Positions 1-11,280 of a stretch of DNA of 64,000 bases are shown here, piece by piece. Made by a program: the position numbers and the translations under genes. The DNA lies in assembly GCF_004210375.1 (NCBI RefSeq), contig NC_134833.1:21569396-21633395 (forward strand), written 5' to 3'. The notes under the pieces were generated by a model. The model ran no database searches. It had not been told where the DNA came from and saw nothing but the letters and a program-made list of their open reading frames with translations. This DNA is from Tachypleus tridentatus (Eukaryota; Arthropoda; Merostomata; Xiphosura; Limulidae). Within the stretch, counting starts at the first letter, position 1. Each line of letters starts with the position of its first letter.

Positions 1-292
1 CGGCAGTGACCGGGTTCGTTCTTGGGGGTCCTACAAAACTGAAACCTCTCGCTGGGATGAGCGTTAAGATTGACAAGGGCTGATCTGCCCGAAGGGATGC
101 GATACACGCCACGCGCTACCTTGATCAACTGTTGAACAACATCCTGCAACGTTTTATTCGTTGAATCTGACGTTTCTTCCTCGTAGTCATTTCTATATTC
201 ACTGTAATCATAGTCAGGTAACTCTGTAGCCGTTTCTGAGAACTTATCATTTTGCTTAGGTTTAGCAAACTGTCCCAAGACATCTGATAACC
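1..292 (-). CDS. Gene A exon 2 (partial): propeptide and start of clip domain
   Basis: Acceptor CTTTCAG|GG at 294-293, phase 1, matches exon 1. The frame is open to the window edge (96 codons). It begins LSDVLGQFAKPKQND, passes an acidic Tyr cluster (DYDYSEYRNDYEEE), an amphipathic stretch (TLQDVVQQLIKVARG) and reaches FCRTPKNEPGHCR, the first two clip cysteines. There is no frameshift here, unlike the homologous exon of gene B. The exon must continue past base 1. Confidence 0.8.
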
Positions 293-1860
293 CTGAAAGT
301 AGCGAACGAGACCCTAAATTTAGACGAAAACCTAAAATCGAGATAAAAGATAAATATTTTTAGTTCGTTATTTTAGGATGTCTATCATTTTCCACACATT
401 ACCTAGAATTACCGATGATGTTTATACCCTGTAAACACATTTTTAAAACACACACGTGCACCAAAGTGCTCGTGAAGTCACGACTTTGTTTTCACATAGT
501 TCCTAAAACACACGATCCACACACAGATATTTAAACATAATCAGGATGTTGTTTTTCTAGTTAATCCAAGAGATTATTGCTGGTTGTCCCTCTGTATCTT
601 GCATATAAAATGAGTGATCTAATCCAATGTTTCTAGTTAATTCTTTACATTGAATGGAAAGAACATAACTTTACTCAATATCATGAAATTTCTGGACTTT
701 CTGTGTCTGATGAATGTTATAAATGTTTGCGGTTATTCGCAATGACGGCCGTGCAACTCACTACTGAAACTTCTTGTTGGGCATTTCTTACCCTGTTTAG
801 GACTTCTTTTTGGTATGGTCTTAAACTTCTGACCAGCTAGTATTTAGGCTAATTTCACAGTATTCACATTTTCGCTATTAAATGCTAATTTCTATTTTTT
901 ATTTTTATTTTCCCTTTTCTTATTTTTATCTTTTGAAGCTCTACTCAAATAAGTGGTTGAGTCTATCAACGCAAAATGCATATTTTTTTTTATATAATAT
1001 TTAGCCTTAAGATTTTGGCCAGCAGTGTCAGAACCATTTCTGCACGCAAGTTAATTATAATGTTCGTCATGAGTCAACGAGAAACTAATTTCTAAATAAA
1101 ACCTGCAATGCAAATCAGGCCAACATGAACCAAAGATAAAAGTAAATGTATTTAAAAATAAAAATTAACAAAAATGGCGTCACTCTAGCTTGGAAAAAGG
1201 CAACAAGTGGCAGTGAATGGCTTATAACTCTTCAAATAGTTTCAGGTGTTTTATTTGTCAAGTGCTGAAGTGTGGTTGAATATAAAATTCAAACCCTATT
1301 TGTACGGTTGGGTTTATTTTGAATTTCTCGCAAAGCTGCACGAGGATTATCTGCACTATCCATGCCTAATTTAGCTATGGAAGTCTAAAGGAAAGGCGGC
1401 TAATAAACATTCCGCCAACTCTTGGGCTATGCTTTTACCAACCAATGGTTCAATTGACTGTTACATTATAATGACCTCACGACTGAAATGGTGAGCATGT
1501 TTGGTGTCTGGGAATAGAACCCATGATCCCTAGATTGCGAGTCAATTGCTTTAATCACCAAGCCTAAAACTCTATGCTTTAGGGTTTATAACGTTAAAAA
1601 TTAGGGTTAGATCTTCGGGGAAGATATATAGCAGATAACCTACTGTGTTGGAGCTTTACGCTAAAATTACAAACACACAATTATGATAAAAATAAATCCA
1701 CGTACCCAGCAAATTGCTTACTAAAAGAATAAATTACAGTTCTATAATAATGTTCGTAAATAAACTTACCTTGTCTTTTAACACGAAACTGTTCGTCTCC
1801 GTCGCCTCCAGTCACAGAATATGGAAGAAGCAGCAGTAAAACTAAGTAATATGCTTTCAT
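1..1860 (-). CDS. Gene A: clip-domain serine protease, N-terminal part (runs off the window)
   Basis: Secreted clip-domain serine protease zymogen of the horseshoe-crab clotting/immune type; only the start is here. Two coding exons join cleanly: 1770-1860 and <1-292, with a 1.5-kb intron. The joined product has a signal peptide, a short pro-segment ending RVKRQ, an acidic Tyr-rich propeptide, and the first two cysteines of a clip domain (FCRTPKNEPGHC). The matching exon of gene B reads FCRTPENK...GHC at the same place, so the two are tandem paralogues about 19 kb apart on the same strand. The rest of the clip domain and any protease domain lie beyond base 1. The protease assignment is therefore inferred from gene B. 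Confidence 0.8.
293..1769 (-). other. Gene A intron 1
   Basis: GT-AG intron of 1477 bp in phase 1. Apart from an old SINE at 1311-1564 it holds AT-rich sequence with nothing else I can assign. Confidence 0.7.
1311..1564 (-). mobile_element. tRNA-derived SINE, old copy
   Basis: Diverged full-length copy of the SINE described at 24917. The tail end (gaatttctcgcaaagctgc) comes first on the plus strand and the decayed B box (ggaatagaacccatgatcc) last. It lies in gene A intron 1. Confidence 0.75.
1770..1860 (-). CDS. Gene A exon 1: signal peptide
   Basis: Codes for 30 residues from ATG at 1860-1858: a Lys, then a hydrophobic stretch (YYLVLLLLLPYSV), then GGDGDEQFRVKRQ. It ends in phase 1 at a consensus donor, CAAG|GTAAGT. 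Another ATG lies three codons upstream (1869-1867). The inner one gives the usual Lys plus hydrophobic core, so I prefer it. RVKR|Q looks like a furin-type site that would leave an N-terminal Gln, which can cyclise to pyroglutamate. That processing is inferred. Confidence 0.8.
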
Positions 1861-2661
1861 AACTGTCAAAAGAAAAGTGTTAGCTAATGGAATAAGTAGT
1901 TAAAAAAATTTGCATTTAAATATTTTTTACACAAAAATAAATAGAAAGAATTGTACAGATGGCGCTAAAGTGCTTTAATAGTTTGCAGTTACTGCGACGA
2001 GTTGTCTTCCGAGCTTGCCTGACGATTGTTAACAGACGAAAAAAAATGATCTTTTAATAAACCTATTCCTGTAATTCACATTTACGAGTACATTAAAAAT
2101 GACGTATCTTCGATTAACAATAATAGAAAGCTTTTGCACAGAAGTAGGTGTGAAACTAGTTGATATAAACATGTTAGTTTCACAGTTACATAATTGTTAT
2201 ACAGATTTTAAAGATTTCTTTTATTTTCTTTTTTTCCACCAAAGGTAAAATTAAAAAGAGAATCTGTGACGTAGAGGCCTATTGCATTCTTTTGATTGGC
2301 CATACCCACTGCTGTTCACTGTAGTTTTTTGTCTATTCAAGGCTCATCAGCACAGCTTGGCTTAGTAAACCAAAGAAATGCCATTAGGCCTCTTATAATG
2401 GTGACGTTTTTATAATGTCGTTATACAGTTGATCCACTGTATAAAATCGAATAATGAATTCGACGAAACGTTATAACATTATTCACAAAGCTAAATTATT
2501 TTATGCCACCATATGGTGAAGTGAAACGGAGTCAAAATTATAGATAATTCATGTAAGTTTATTCATCTGTCAGCTACATCAAGTAACGCCGACCATATCA
2601 TTTTAATCATCATAGCTATAATTCCAAACCAGGTGGATAGAGAGCGCCACCTACTTATAAT

Positions 2662-2920
2662 TTTTGTTTGTTTTTTGAATTTGCGCAAAGCTATACGAAG
2701 GTTACCTGCGCTATCCGTCTCTCAACTTGCAGTTTAAGACTAAAGGGAAGGCAGCTAGTCATCACCACCCACCGCCAACTCTTGGGCTACTCTTTTACCA
2801 ACGAATAGTTGATTGACCGTCACATTATAACACTCTCACGGCTGAAAGTGCGAGCATGTTTGGTGTGACGGGGATTCGAACCCGCGACCCTCGGATTACG
2901 AGTCGAACGCCTTAACCCCC
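2662..2920 (-). mobile_element. tRNA-derived SINE
   Basis: Same family as the copy at 24917, minus orientation, with an intact B box (gattcgaacccgcgaccc). The head breaks off in a run of nine C residues at the A-box end, where a second-family SINE follows. Confidence 0.85.
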
Positions 2921-2933
2921 CCCCCTTAACGCC

Positions 2934-3048
2934 TTGTTGTTTGTTATAAAGTTACACAAATGACTATACGTGTCATGTCCACCACGGGTATCGAAACCCA
3001 GTTCTTCGCGGTATAAGCCCGCAAGCATAACACCGTGCCACTGAAGGC
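2934..3048 (-). mobile_element. Second-family tRNA-derived SINE, fragment
   Basis: Minus-strand relic of the short SINE best seen at 63365. It shows a tail like agttacacaaatgac, the core ccaccacgggtatcgaaaccc, and a head ending near gtgccactgaagg. Confidence 0.65.
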
Positions 3049-3480
3049 TTACTTTTAATGTACGACACATTATTTTGTTCACCAGTACGTATAATTTTTT
3101 TACAACATGTAAAATCAACTAAAGCTTTTTTATACTGTTTCAGTGTCCCGCTACCGATAAATACATTTTAATAAACTTGTCTGTAAATATGCTTTACTAT
3201 TCTCAGCTACAGAAACTTCTATAACAAAATATCATAACAAACGATTGGTGAGTAATTTTTTTTTTAAGTTCTCATTCAACATTGTTTACTTTCACTATTC
3301 TGTTCACATGTTTTAAAACTCACGTTGACGGAACGTAATTTTACAATACAAATCTACTTCGTTGTCTGAAATTTTGCACATTAGTTACTGTGCGTTTAAA
3401 TACTTATTTTTACTGTTCTCTTTTAATTGTTTTTTTCATATTGTTTTACTTTTTTATTTGTTCTGTTTCCACAAATCTCG

Positions 3481-3710
3481 TGGGCCCGACATGGTCATGG
3501 TTAAGACAGACTCGGTCGCGGGTTCGAATCCACGTCACACCAAATATGCTCTCCCTTTCAGTCGTGGGGGCGTTATAACGTGACGGTCAATCCCACTATT
3601 CGTTGGTAAAAGAGTAGCCCAAGATATGGCGGTGGGTGGTGATGACTAGCTGCCTTTCCTCTAGTCTTACACTGCTAAATTAGGGACGGCTAGCACAGAT
3701 AGCCCTCGAG
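3481..3710 (+). mobile_element. tRNA-derived SINE, 3' end cut by another SINE
   Basis: The head gggcccgacatggtcatgg and B box gggttcgaatcc are clear. The copy runs to agccctcgag and is then directly followed by the head of another copy in the same orientation. Confidence 0.8.
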
Positions 3711-3952
3711 TAGCTTGGTTAAGGCACTCGAGTCGTAATCCAAGGGTTGCGGGTTCAAATCTCCCTTGCATCACACATGTTCGCCCTTTCAGCCGAGTGG
3801 GCGTTATAATGTCACGGTCAATCCCACTATTCGTTGGTAAAAAGAGTAGCCCAAGGGTTGGCTTACTTCTCTCTAGTCTTACACTGCTAAATTAAGGACG
3901 GCTAGCGCAAATAGGCCTCGTGTAGCTTTGCGCGAAATTCAAACCAAACAAA
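3711..3952 (+). mobile_element. tRNA-derived SINE, tandem with previous copy
   Basis: Starts inside the A box (tagcttggttaaggc) straight after the previous copy and ends in the usual tail (tttgcgcgaaattcaaacc). The central Ser-rich-loop-like region ggtgggtggtgatgactag is deleted. Head-to-tail placement suggests insertion into the tail of the first. Confidence 0.8.
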
Positions 3953-4842
3953 CCTAATCTAATTCATTAAGTTACGCGAATTGCTAATTATTATTACTTT
4001 CTTCTCAGCGGTTGTTTCACAGATCGTTTACAACAGCACGTTTAACTACCGGGCTGGACTTAGCCTAACTTATCTTATCCTATAGTTCACAACTCTTTGC
4101 TGAAACGGCTGGTTCTGCACCTTAGAGCCGTGGGCACGTAACTATCAATTCTAACTCTTTGACCTTCCGATAGCAGCCCATACTTGGCCATGGAAAGTTG
4201 TTAAGTAATTTCTTTCCCTCTAGCCATTTCCCGCCCCAATGACTCAGCGGAGACTCTGAAGGCTTGTCAGGATCATAAAAACCGAATATCGGTCAGCTAG
4301 TCAGTCGATTGCGTTCGAATTCGGTGAGCTATACGAATCCAGTTCCACTTTTCCTCGTACAATAATTCTTTCTTTGATTGCCTGCTCTAATTTTAGTTGA
4401 ATTTATCGCTAACATATATGTAAATAGCTCTTAAATTTCTTTACTTTTTTCTGCCTTATAAAAGCCTATGAAGGAATGATTTTTTTTATATATCTATGAT
4501 TTATTTAACATAGAGTGAAATGAATTTGTTGTTTGGTATGAAGAGAAGTGTTTAAGGGAACAATTGTAATAATGCAGTTGGTGTGAAAACACAATAACTG
4601 TGACCAGTGGATGCTGAGACAAAGGTTCATGTTACTAAGAAACACGTTTATATAAAGCAGATATTGCTCAGGAGAGACTTTGGTTCTCTGAAGTTAGAAG
4701 ATTCTTTATTATGTTTATTTATGGGCTGCAAAGTTGCAAATGCATATTGAAGGAACCAAGTTTGTTAGTTAGGCTTTTATACTAGTAAAGTTAATAGTCT
4801 ATACCCAAAGCGAGATCAGTGATGTAAAACCCACTTGTAGAG
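3953..4842. other. Spacer without recognisable genes
   Basis: About 0.9 kb of mixed composition between SINEs and a palindrome. A weak tRNA-like stretch near 4240 (atgactcagcggagactctg) may be a decayed second-family SINE head. No splice-bounded open frame was found. Confidence 0.5.
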
Positions 4843-4926
4843 AAATATATATGTAAAAACGGCTCGTCTGGGTTGAGTACGTGAAAAGATTTCTCAACCC
4901 AAACGAGACATTTTTACATATATATT
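4843..4926. repeat. Foldback palindrome
   Basis: Arms of about 35 bases (4843-4877 and 4892-4926) are nearly perfect inverted repeats separated by about 14 bases. One arm reads gtaaaaacggctcgtctggg, the other returns as cccaaacgagac...tttttac. It would form a long hairpin. Likely a foldback/MITE remnant. Confidence 0.8.
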
Positions 4927-5012
4927 CCAAACCAGATTAGCACAGATGGTCCATTATGTAGTTTTATAATTAACAATAATCAAAATCTTCTCTCTTGTCT
5001 GTCAGATCATGA

Positions 5013-5070
5013 TGAGGGACGGCTATGCGCAGATAGTCGTGTGTAAGGATTTGTGCAAAATTCTGAAATC
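5013..5070 (+). mobile_element. SINE tail fragment
   Basis: Only the last part of the tRNA-Thr-like SINE remains (gagggacggctatgcgcagatag and a tail like tttgtgcaaaattc). Confidence 0.6.
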
Positions 5071-6060
5071 AATGTTTATGATTTACTTTTCGCCAGTTTC
5101 CAAACTGATCAATCTAAACAAACACAAATTGACTCCTCTCATGTGGTTTAATTACGCGTGATGGATTAGGTTACAAAATCATAATCAAATCGTTAGAGCT
5201 AAACACCCAAATTTTGTTAATATTCGTCTAATTTTACAAAGAAACAACATAAAACTACGAGACTTACTTTATTTTGAAGAAGTTACATAAAACGGATCAC
5301 GAAACTTCCAAATGTGATATAAGTTACACGATCAGAGCTTCACTTTAATATCGACAGCCTTCTACACGAACCTTTTCACTTCTTCTGTTTCTCCATGTAC
5401 GAATCTCTCCTCTCAATTGAAGATTGCCTAGTTACCCAAATTACTGAGTATTTCGAAAACCTTAACCTGAATAGTTGAGTAACCTGTTACACACAGGTGA
5501 ATTAATTCAGGAATTGCTTTGTTCCAGACACCACTCTAACCTCAATCAGCTAACACCATTAATGACAAACTTAATAGGACGAATCGCTTTCCTCTGTTTT
5601 CCTCTGCGTTTTAAACACACAGTCCACTGATACCAGTTTTACAACTCACACTGCTCTAAGACCAGAATTTAGTCATCAACTAACTAAATCATACAAAACC
5701 GCCCCCTGTTATCAATTTTCCAAGCGAAGACGCACTTCCATCTCTTTCTCGAGGAGGCCAAGCCCTCACCTTGTAAGAAAAGGGAACGTTTTGTACACGT
5801 GCGTGTGCTTCTCGACTTGCGCAGCCAATAAAAAAGAAATGAATAAACTGCGCACAGTCAGATTATGTATTTCCTTTTCCTCTTAGCTTGTGTTCGACTG
5901 CTAGCTTTACAGAGAACATTGTTTTGTTGTTACTGAGAACAGTATAAGTAAATAAGAAAAACTTAAGCTGTATACGTCATTCTCACACACTGCGTCAGAG
6001 CGATTATCTGATACGATCTTTGATAAAGTTTGATGGAAAGATAAGACGTAAGTTGTAGCT
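5071..6060. other. Spacer without recognisable genes
   Basis: About 1 kb of intergenic sequence. A short minus-strand open frame (5907-6161) has no splice signals or family resemblance and is not counted as a gene. Confidence 0.45.
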
Positions 6061-6070
6061 AAATATATTT

Positions 6071-6176
6071 CCTTATTAAACACGAAACTACACAATGGGA
6101 TATCGGGGATGCACCCACCAATAAATCTGACTTTAATGTTATTAGCCGTCAGACTTATCACTGAGCCGCTAGGTGG
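6071..6176 (-). mobile_element. Second-family SINE, decayed
   Basis: Minus-strand relic: acacgaaactacacaatggg tail, cacccaccaataaatc core, ctgagccgctaggtgg head. Identification rests on the tail and head only. Confidence 0.5.
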
Positions 6177-6344
6177 CGATTAATAAGCGATTCTAATCCA
6201 ACAGTGCTTTAATAGGAGAAAAAAAAGTGATGTGTTATAACCACCAGGGGAACACCGTTTAGAATGGGATAGTTACTTCGTCATGGAAACTGAAAACGTT
6301 ATAGACCCGCTGGAAGTGATAATGCACTGAAACTTCCTGTTTTG

Positions 6345-6915
6345 GACAGGAACAGTAAAGCAACTTAAAACAGTTGTCACTTAGCTATGCAGAACAGTAA
6401 AGTAACTAAAACAGTTGTCACTTAGCTATACAGGACAGTAAAATAACTAAAAACAGTTGTCACTTAGCTATGCAGAACAGTAAAGTAACTAAAAATAGTT
6501 GTCACTTAGTTGAGAACAGTAAAGTGACTAACAACAGTTGTCACTTAGCTATACAGGACAGTAAAGTAACTAAAATCTTGTCACTTAGCTATACAGAACA
6601 GTAAAGTAACTAAAATAGTTGTCACTTAGCTATGCAGAACAGTAAAGTAACTAAAAACAGTTGTCACTTAGCTATACAGGACAGTAAAATAACTAAAAAC
6701 AGTTGTCACTTAGCTATGCAGAACAGTAAAGTAACTAAAATAGTTGTCACTTAGCTATACAGAACAGTAAGTAAATAAAAACAGTTGTCACTTAGCTATA
6801 CAGGACAGTAAAGTAAGTAAAAATAGTTGTCACTTAGCTTTACTGGGATACTAAAGTAACTGAATACAATTGTTACTTAACTATACACGATATAAAAGCA
6901 ACTAAAAACAGTTGT
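6345..6915. repeat. Minisatellite, about 42-43-bp unit
   Basis: About 13-14 tandem copies of a unit like aacagtaaagtaactaaaaa + cagttgtcacttagctatgc + ag. Some units alternate tgcagaa and tacagga endings, suggesting paired expansion. The copies decay towards 6900. It lies in the spacer between genes A and B. Confidence 0.9.
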
Positions 6916-7815
6916 CCTTGAGTTATACGGAGAGAAATAAATGTAACGATAGTGAAGAAACTAAAAACACTTATCTATTAGCCACACACGGACAGCTGAA
7001 TAGAAATCACAGTAAAGACAATAATCTCCTATCTATACAGGAATAGAAGAAACGTAGTTAAGGAAACGACTTTTGCAATTATCTCAGCACAAGTTTTGAA
7101 ATATTTGTTGTTACAACTGGTGGATTTAAGCCAAAATTTGTTGTTTTCCTATTAACCTTTAAACCATTTATTTAAATCTCAAAAAAGAAAAGAAAACAGA
7201 TATGCAGTTAGTGGACAGCTCCTATGTTTACTGCTGTGTATCTCTGTATACAGTTCCTTTGATATTATTATGTCTCTCGACTACAGATTATAAATATCAT
7301 TTTAATAATGTCACTAAACCTAAAACTGTGTGTATATAAAGTGCGTACGAGCACAACTGTAACCAGTGTAGAAGATGATAATGGAATTTTCCAAACATCG
7401 TTTTTTTGTCTAAATAAAAGGCAACAAATGAAGACTGGAACATGTAATGTATTTTTCTTTTAACTTGAACAAAAATCAGACACATGCTCAATACATGAAA
7501 AAACTGATATATGAAACGAAAGCTCAAGCGGTATAATATGTCACAAGCATAATTTTATTGTGAACTATTAATGTGTTGCTAAGATACACAGTGTAATATA
7601 TATATATATTTAAAACAGATGTTATATTAGTAAGGAACTACTTTCTTTATAATGGAAGAACACCTCAATAAGGTCATCAGTGATCTGCCTTAAGGAAGTC
7701 ATTCCGAACAAAGTGAGGATTAAATGTGTCAAATGATGCTAAAACAAATTTTAATTCATTATAAAATGGTCTCCTTTTTCTAATCGATACATATGTAAAC
7801 GAAAGCCAGTTACCT
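6916..7815. other. Spacer without recognisable genes
   Basis: AT-rich, with a short (at)n run near 7595. Nothing else assignable. Confidence 0.45.
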
Positions 7816-7817
7816 TT

Positions 7818-7920
7818 CGTTTTATCGCAAAGCTACATGCGCTCTGTCCACCACAGGGATTCAAACTTTGGATTTTAGGATTGTCAGTCCGTAAACTTAG
7901 TAGTGACCTATCATGGGGAG
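7818..7920 (-). mobile_element. Second-family SINE fragment
   Basis: Tail tttatcgcaaagctacatgc, core gtccaccacagggattcaaac, then a head-like end at 7900-7920. Minus orientation. Confidence 0.6.
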
Positions 7921-8504
7921 ACTCACCAATTATTATAGTATTAATAATAGTTACCATTATGCTGTAGTATGAGAAATGTTATTATTGTTATTATTTTAAC
8001 AGATATATTCACAGCTTTATTTATTAATTTATTTTCACAAACACTTAAACCATTCGCCTCGAGGTGTCACTAGCGTATGCTGTGTTTTATATAAACATTT
8101 TTTTTTGTAGGAAAGCAAATTTTTATTGATTCTACAAGAAATAAATATTGTATTTAGTTTTACACTATATCACAGAAACACAAAACTGTCGATAGTTACG
8201 TTGATTACGGTCTTTCCTAATTTCTGGCAAGCAAATTTTGTGATTCCAAAATATAATATTAAAATACAATATGTCAAGAGACAATGATTAGACATAAGGA
8301 ATCACTTAATAATTTTCAAAGTAAATATGTACTGGTAGGTAATTATAGTTTTAGTTTCAAATGTTTAATAGCAGTTAGTACTGACTTATATTACACTGCA
8401 CAACAAAGTTTTTGCTTCTTGAACACTGTTGGGTGTTCCTTATAGATTTTTGGCTGCTGATCACGAAAATCACATCCAAATTTGCCCATCGCGTACCGTT
8501 TCAT

Positions 8505-8660
8505 CAAACTCTTCAGTTTCACCAGGACATTACTACAATGGAAAAACGATATCAGGGCAACTGGAATCTATCAATGCTTGCCCATTACTGTTGGACACTG
8601 CAACGTGATGCACCGGACATTGAATATAAACGAAAATCAGGAGCAAAACACTTTTAATTA
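8505..8660 (+). pseudogene. Transposon-protein C-terminal fragment
   Basis: Translating 8505-8657 gives HQDITTMEKRYQGNWN followed by LSMLAHYCWTLQRD and PDIEYKRKS. I recognise the pattern FHQD-ME-RYQG-W-(M)AHYCW-L-RD-Y-RKS as the C-terminus of an uncharacterised protein family multiplied in arthropod genomes, presumably by a transposon. The upstream part of the protein, including any catalytic region, is absent, so this is a fragment. The family attribution is from memory and its proper name is unknown to me. Confidence 0.55.
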
Positions 8661-8859
8661 TGTTGAACTTAATAGCGTATTAGAAACATAAACGCAATTA
8701 AATACGCTATTACCGGTAAACAGTTAACTGTCTAATTCACAGAGTTCCTTCGTGATGAAACAAAACCAAAGCTATATTTGTACATACCCACCAGGTACGT
8801 GTCACAATTAGCAAACACTTTTCAGGAAGCAAAACTTTTCAAAGAAATTGTTGCGCAGT

Positions 8860-9080
8860 GTTATTAAGCGTCATCTATTGGTTAATGTGTAGGGTTGCAA
8901 ACAGAGGATTCAGGGTTCGAGAAGTGTTGCTTCTGATCACACTCCGTACTTTAAACTGTGGGTGCGTTATAAAAATGACAGTTAGTTCCTTTATTTCATT
9001 TAAAGAGCCGGGCAAAGACGTAATAGTGACGGCTACTCTTGGTCAGTACCCCTGGCCACTAGTAAGAATTAAAGATGGTT
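8860..9080 (+). mobile_element. Possible old tRNA-derived SINE
   Basis: A B-box-like gggttcgag (8916) is followed by a body with ccgtactttaaactgtgggtgcgttataaaaatgac, resembling the body of the Thr-like SINE (ccgtgggggcgttataatgtgac). Highly decayed. Confidence 0.4.
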
Positions 9081-9177
9081 ATATCTAAACCCTAATGTTT
9101 TCCAACGTTGTCGTTTAATACACGTTCTTATTAGGGTTTAAATTTTAGTTCCAATAAAGTTAAATCCCAAGAAAACA

Positions 9178-9288
9178 TTAACTTTTACCACTTTGTCAAT
9201 GTGAACCTACTTTTACTACTTTGTTAATGTGAACCTACTTTTACTACTTTGTCAATGTGAACCTACTTTTACTACTTTGTTAATGTGA
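9178..9288. repeat. 28-bp minisatellite, split by a SINE
   Basis: Four units of ttttactactttgtcaatgt + gaacctac. A further unit lies at 9546-9580, beyond the SINE at 9289-9541. The SINE therefore inserted into the array. Confidence 0.85.
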
Positions 9289-9541
9289 GGCCCGGCATGG
9301 CCAAGCGTGTTAAGGCGTGCGACTCGTAATCTGAGGGTCACAGGTTCGCATCCCGGTCGCGCCAAACATGCTCGCCCTTTCAGCCGTGGGGGCGTTATAA
9401 TGTGACGGTTAATCCCACTATTCGTTGGTAAAAGAGTATGATGACTAGCTGCCTTCCCTCTAGTCTTACACTACTAAATTAGGGACGGCTAGCACAGATA
9501 GCTCTCGAGTAACTTTGTGCGAAATTCCAAAACAAACAAAT
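9289..9541 (+). mobile_element. tRNA-derived SINE inside a minisatellite
   Basis: Well-preserved plus-strand copy starting ggcccggcatggccaagcgt and ending in an aacaaacaaa tail. It interrupts the 28-bp array on both sides. About 20 bases of the middle (cccaagagttggcggtgggt) are missing. Confidence 0.9.
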
Positions 9542-9651
9542 AAACTTTTCAATGTGAACCTACTTTTACCACTTTTTAAAGCACACATACACTTCAGACA
9601 TACGTACCAAACAAAAAAAAATGACGTCTTACAAATAGTCTCTCCCCGTCC

Positions 9652-9762
9652 AGTGGCACAGCAGCATGTCTGCAGACTTTCTACCCTAGAATCCAGGTTT
9701 CGATAACCATCGTGGGCAGAGCACAGACAGCCCATTGTATTGCTTTGTGCTTAATTTTAAAC
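9652..9762 (+). mobile_element. Second-family tRNA-derived SINE
   Basis: Head ggcacagcagcatgtctgca, B-box-like ggtttcgataaccatcgtgg, tail gcacagacagcccattgtat then tgctttgtgcttaattttaaac. Confidence 0.7.
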
Positions 9763-10260
9763 AAATCTCACAATGCATTGCATTGCTAAACCGTTTAAAT
9801 TTAAACTTTCTTTAAAGTAAGTATATAAGTATTTGGAAAATGTTGGAAGCAAACAGTTCTTCCTACAGTCAGATTATGGTAACTGATGACCTAGGCCTAA
9901 AACTTGACTGCTAGACTGATTTGTAACCTCTTCAGTTTCAATTAGATAACTAAGCACAAATATAAATTATTCAAGCACACTGATATATGTTGCAACTGTT
10001 TCTCAACTCAAAATGAAAAGTAGCTCGCGGTGAATTAGGTTAATTTACAACATGAAGCACATTTCATTGGAAGTATTCCTGCAACTGAAATGTTTCATAG
10101 AAATAGTCCTTAAGCCTACTTTAGGTTAAATAATAGTCTACACTATTAGGCCATTTTAGAGTTAAAGATAAACTAGCATATTAGGATGCTTTCACGTTTA
10201 ATGAAACTCTAGTAATCAGAGTGTTTAAGAGACACCTGTCTGATTCGTTTGGTGAGCGTG
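9763..10260. other. Spacer without recognisable genes
   Basis: AT-rich spacer. The phrase around 9950-10000 (taactaagcacaaatataaa, ttattcaagcacactgatat) recurs in inverted form at 10410-10460, so 9950-10460 forms a loose inverted repeat around the SINE fragment. Confidence 0.45.
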
Positions 10261-10400
10261 GTTTGAATTTCGCGCATAGCCACACGAGGGCTGTTTGTGC
10301 TAGACATTTCTAATTTTGCAGTGTAAGACTAGAGGGAAGGTAGCGAGTCATCACCATCCATCGCAAACTCTTGGGCTACTCTTTTACCAACGAATAGTGA
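10261..10400 (-). mobile_element. SINE fragment (tail and body only)
   Basis: Minus-strand copy from gtttgaatttcgcgcatagc to accaacgaatagtga. The tRNA head is missing. Confidence 0.75.
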
Positions 10401-10884
10401 GTTGAGAAACAGTTGCAACATATATCAGTGTGCTTGAATAATTTATATGTGTGCTTAGTTATTTAATCCATAATGGTCACATCTTGCAAGAAAACAACTC
10501 GGTTTTCATACCAAGCCAATGATGTACATTTTCCTCACTCATTGCGTGCATTTTACTGGCTGCACAATTCTCAATCTGTTCAGGCGCAAAAATTTAGCTT
10601 TTCTTTTAAATTCGGCATTGTACGTAAAACGCTTTTCCATGGGTAAAAAATGCACTAAAGATAACAAACACAATTAAATAACGTCTTAACAACACGAAAG
10701 ACTACACCGCTAGAGGCACTGACGTCGGAAAATTTGACGTTTTGTACCTGTTGTTTTTTTTTAGTCTTTCTAAGCGAAGTTATTTTTAAAATATAGTCCA
10801 ATCTATTTGTTGATGCAGAATTTTTTCAACAAACTTTGTTGCTAGGGTAAAGTGATGTTTCCGAGACTTCCGAAGAGTGAAAAA

Positions 10885-10967
10885 TAATACCTCGAATTTA
10901 AGACGCACCCCAATTTTCAGTTTGGAAAAATGTGGAAAAAGGTGCGTCTTAAATTCGAAGTAATACG
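10885..10967. repeat. Foldback palindrome (MITE-like)
   Basis: Arm ctcgaatttaagacgcacc (10891-10909) returns as ggtgcgtcttaaattcgaag (10941-10960), and flanking taatac is also mirrored. Perfect core arms are about 18 bases with a 31-base loop. The type resembles short DNA-transposon derivatives. No coding content. Confidence 0.8.
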
Positions 10968-11058
10968 ATATATGATAAGAAATATCTTAAGAATTTTATG
11001 AACTTGATACCAACTGTTTAGGTAGCATTGTCATTTTACACACATTCTAGGAACTATG

Positions 11059-11280
11059 CAGGCCAGGTGGTTAAGACACTCGACTCGTAAACCACTGGTT
11101 GCGGTTTCGAAGCCCCTTCACACCAAATATGCTCAGCCGTGGGGGCGTTATAATGTGACGACCAATACCACTATTCGTTGGTAAAAGAGTAGCCCAAGAG
11201 TTGGCTGTGGGTGGTGATGACTAACTGTCTTACATTGCTAAATTAGGTACGGCTAGCACAGATAGCCCTCGTGTAGCATT
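11059..11280 (+). mobile_element. tRNA-derived SINE
   Basis: Plus-strand copy lacking the first bases (begins caggccaggtggttaagac). Anticodon region ctcgtaaaccac, B box cggtttcgaagcc. Tail truncated at gtgtagcattt. Confidence 0.8.

Noticed and set aside
9289..9370. A tRNA-Thr gene (CGT anticodon) in this and other SINE heads
   Set aside because: The acceptor and D arms do not pair properly, the head continues directly into the SINE body, and many copies exist.
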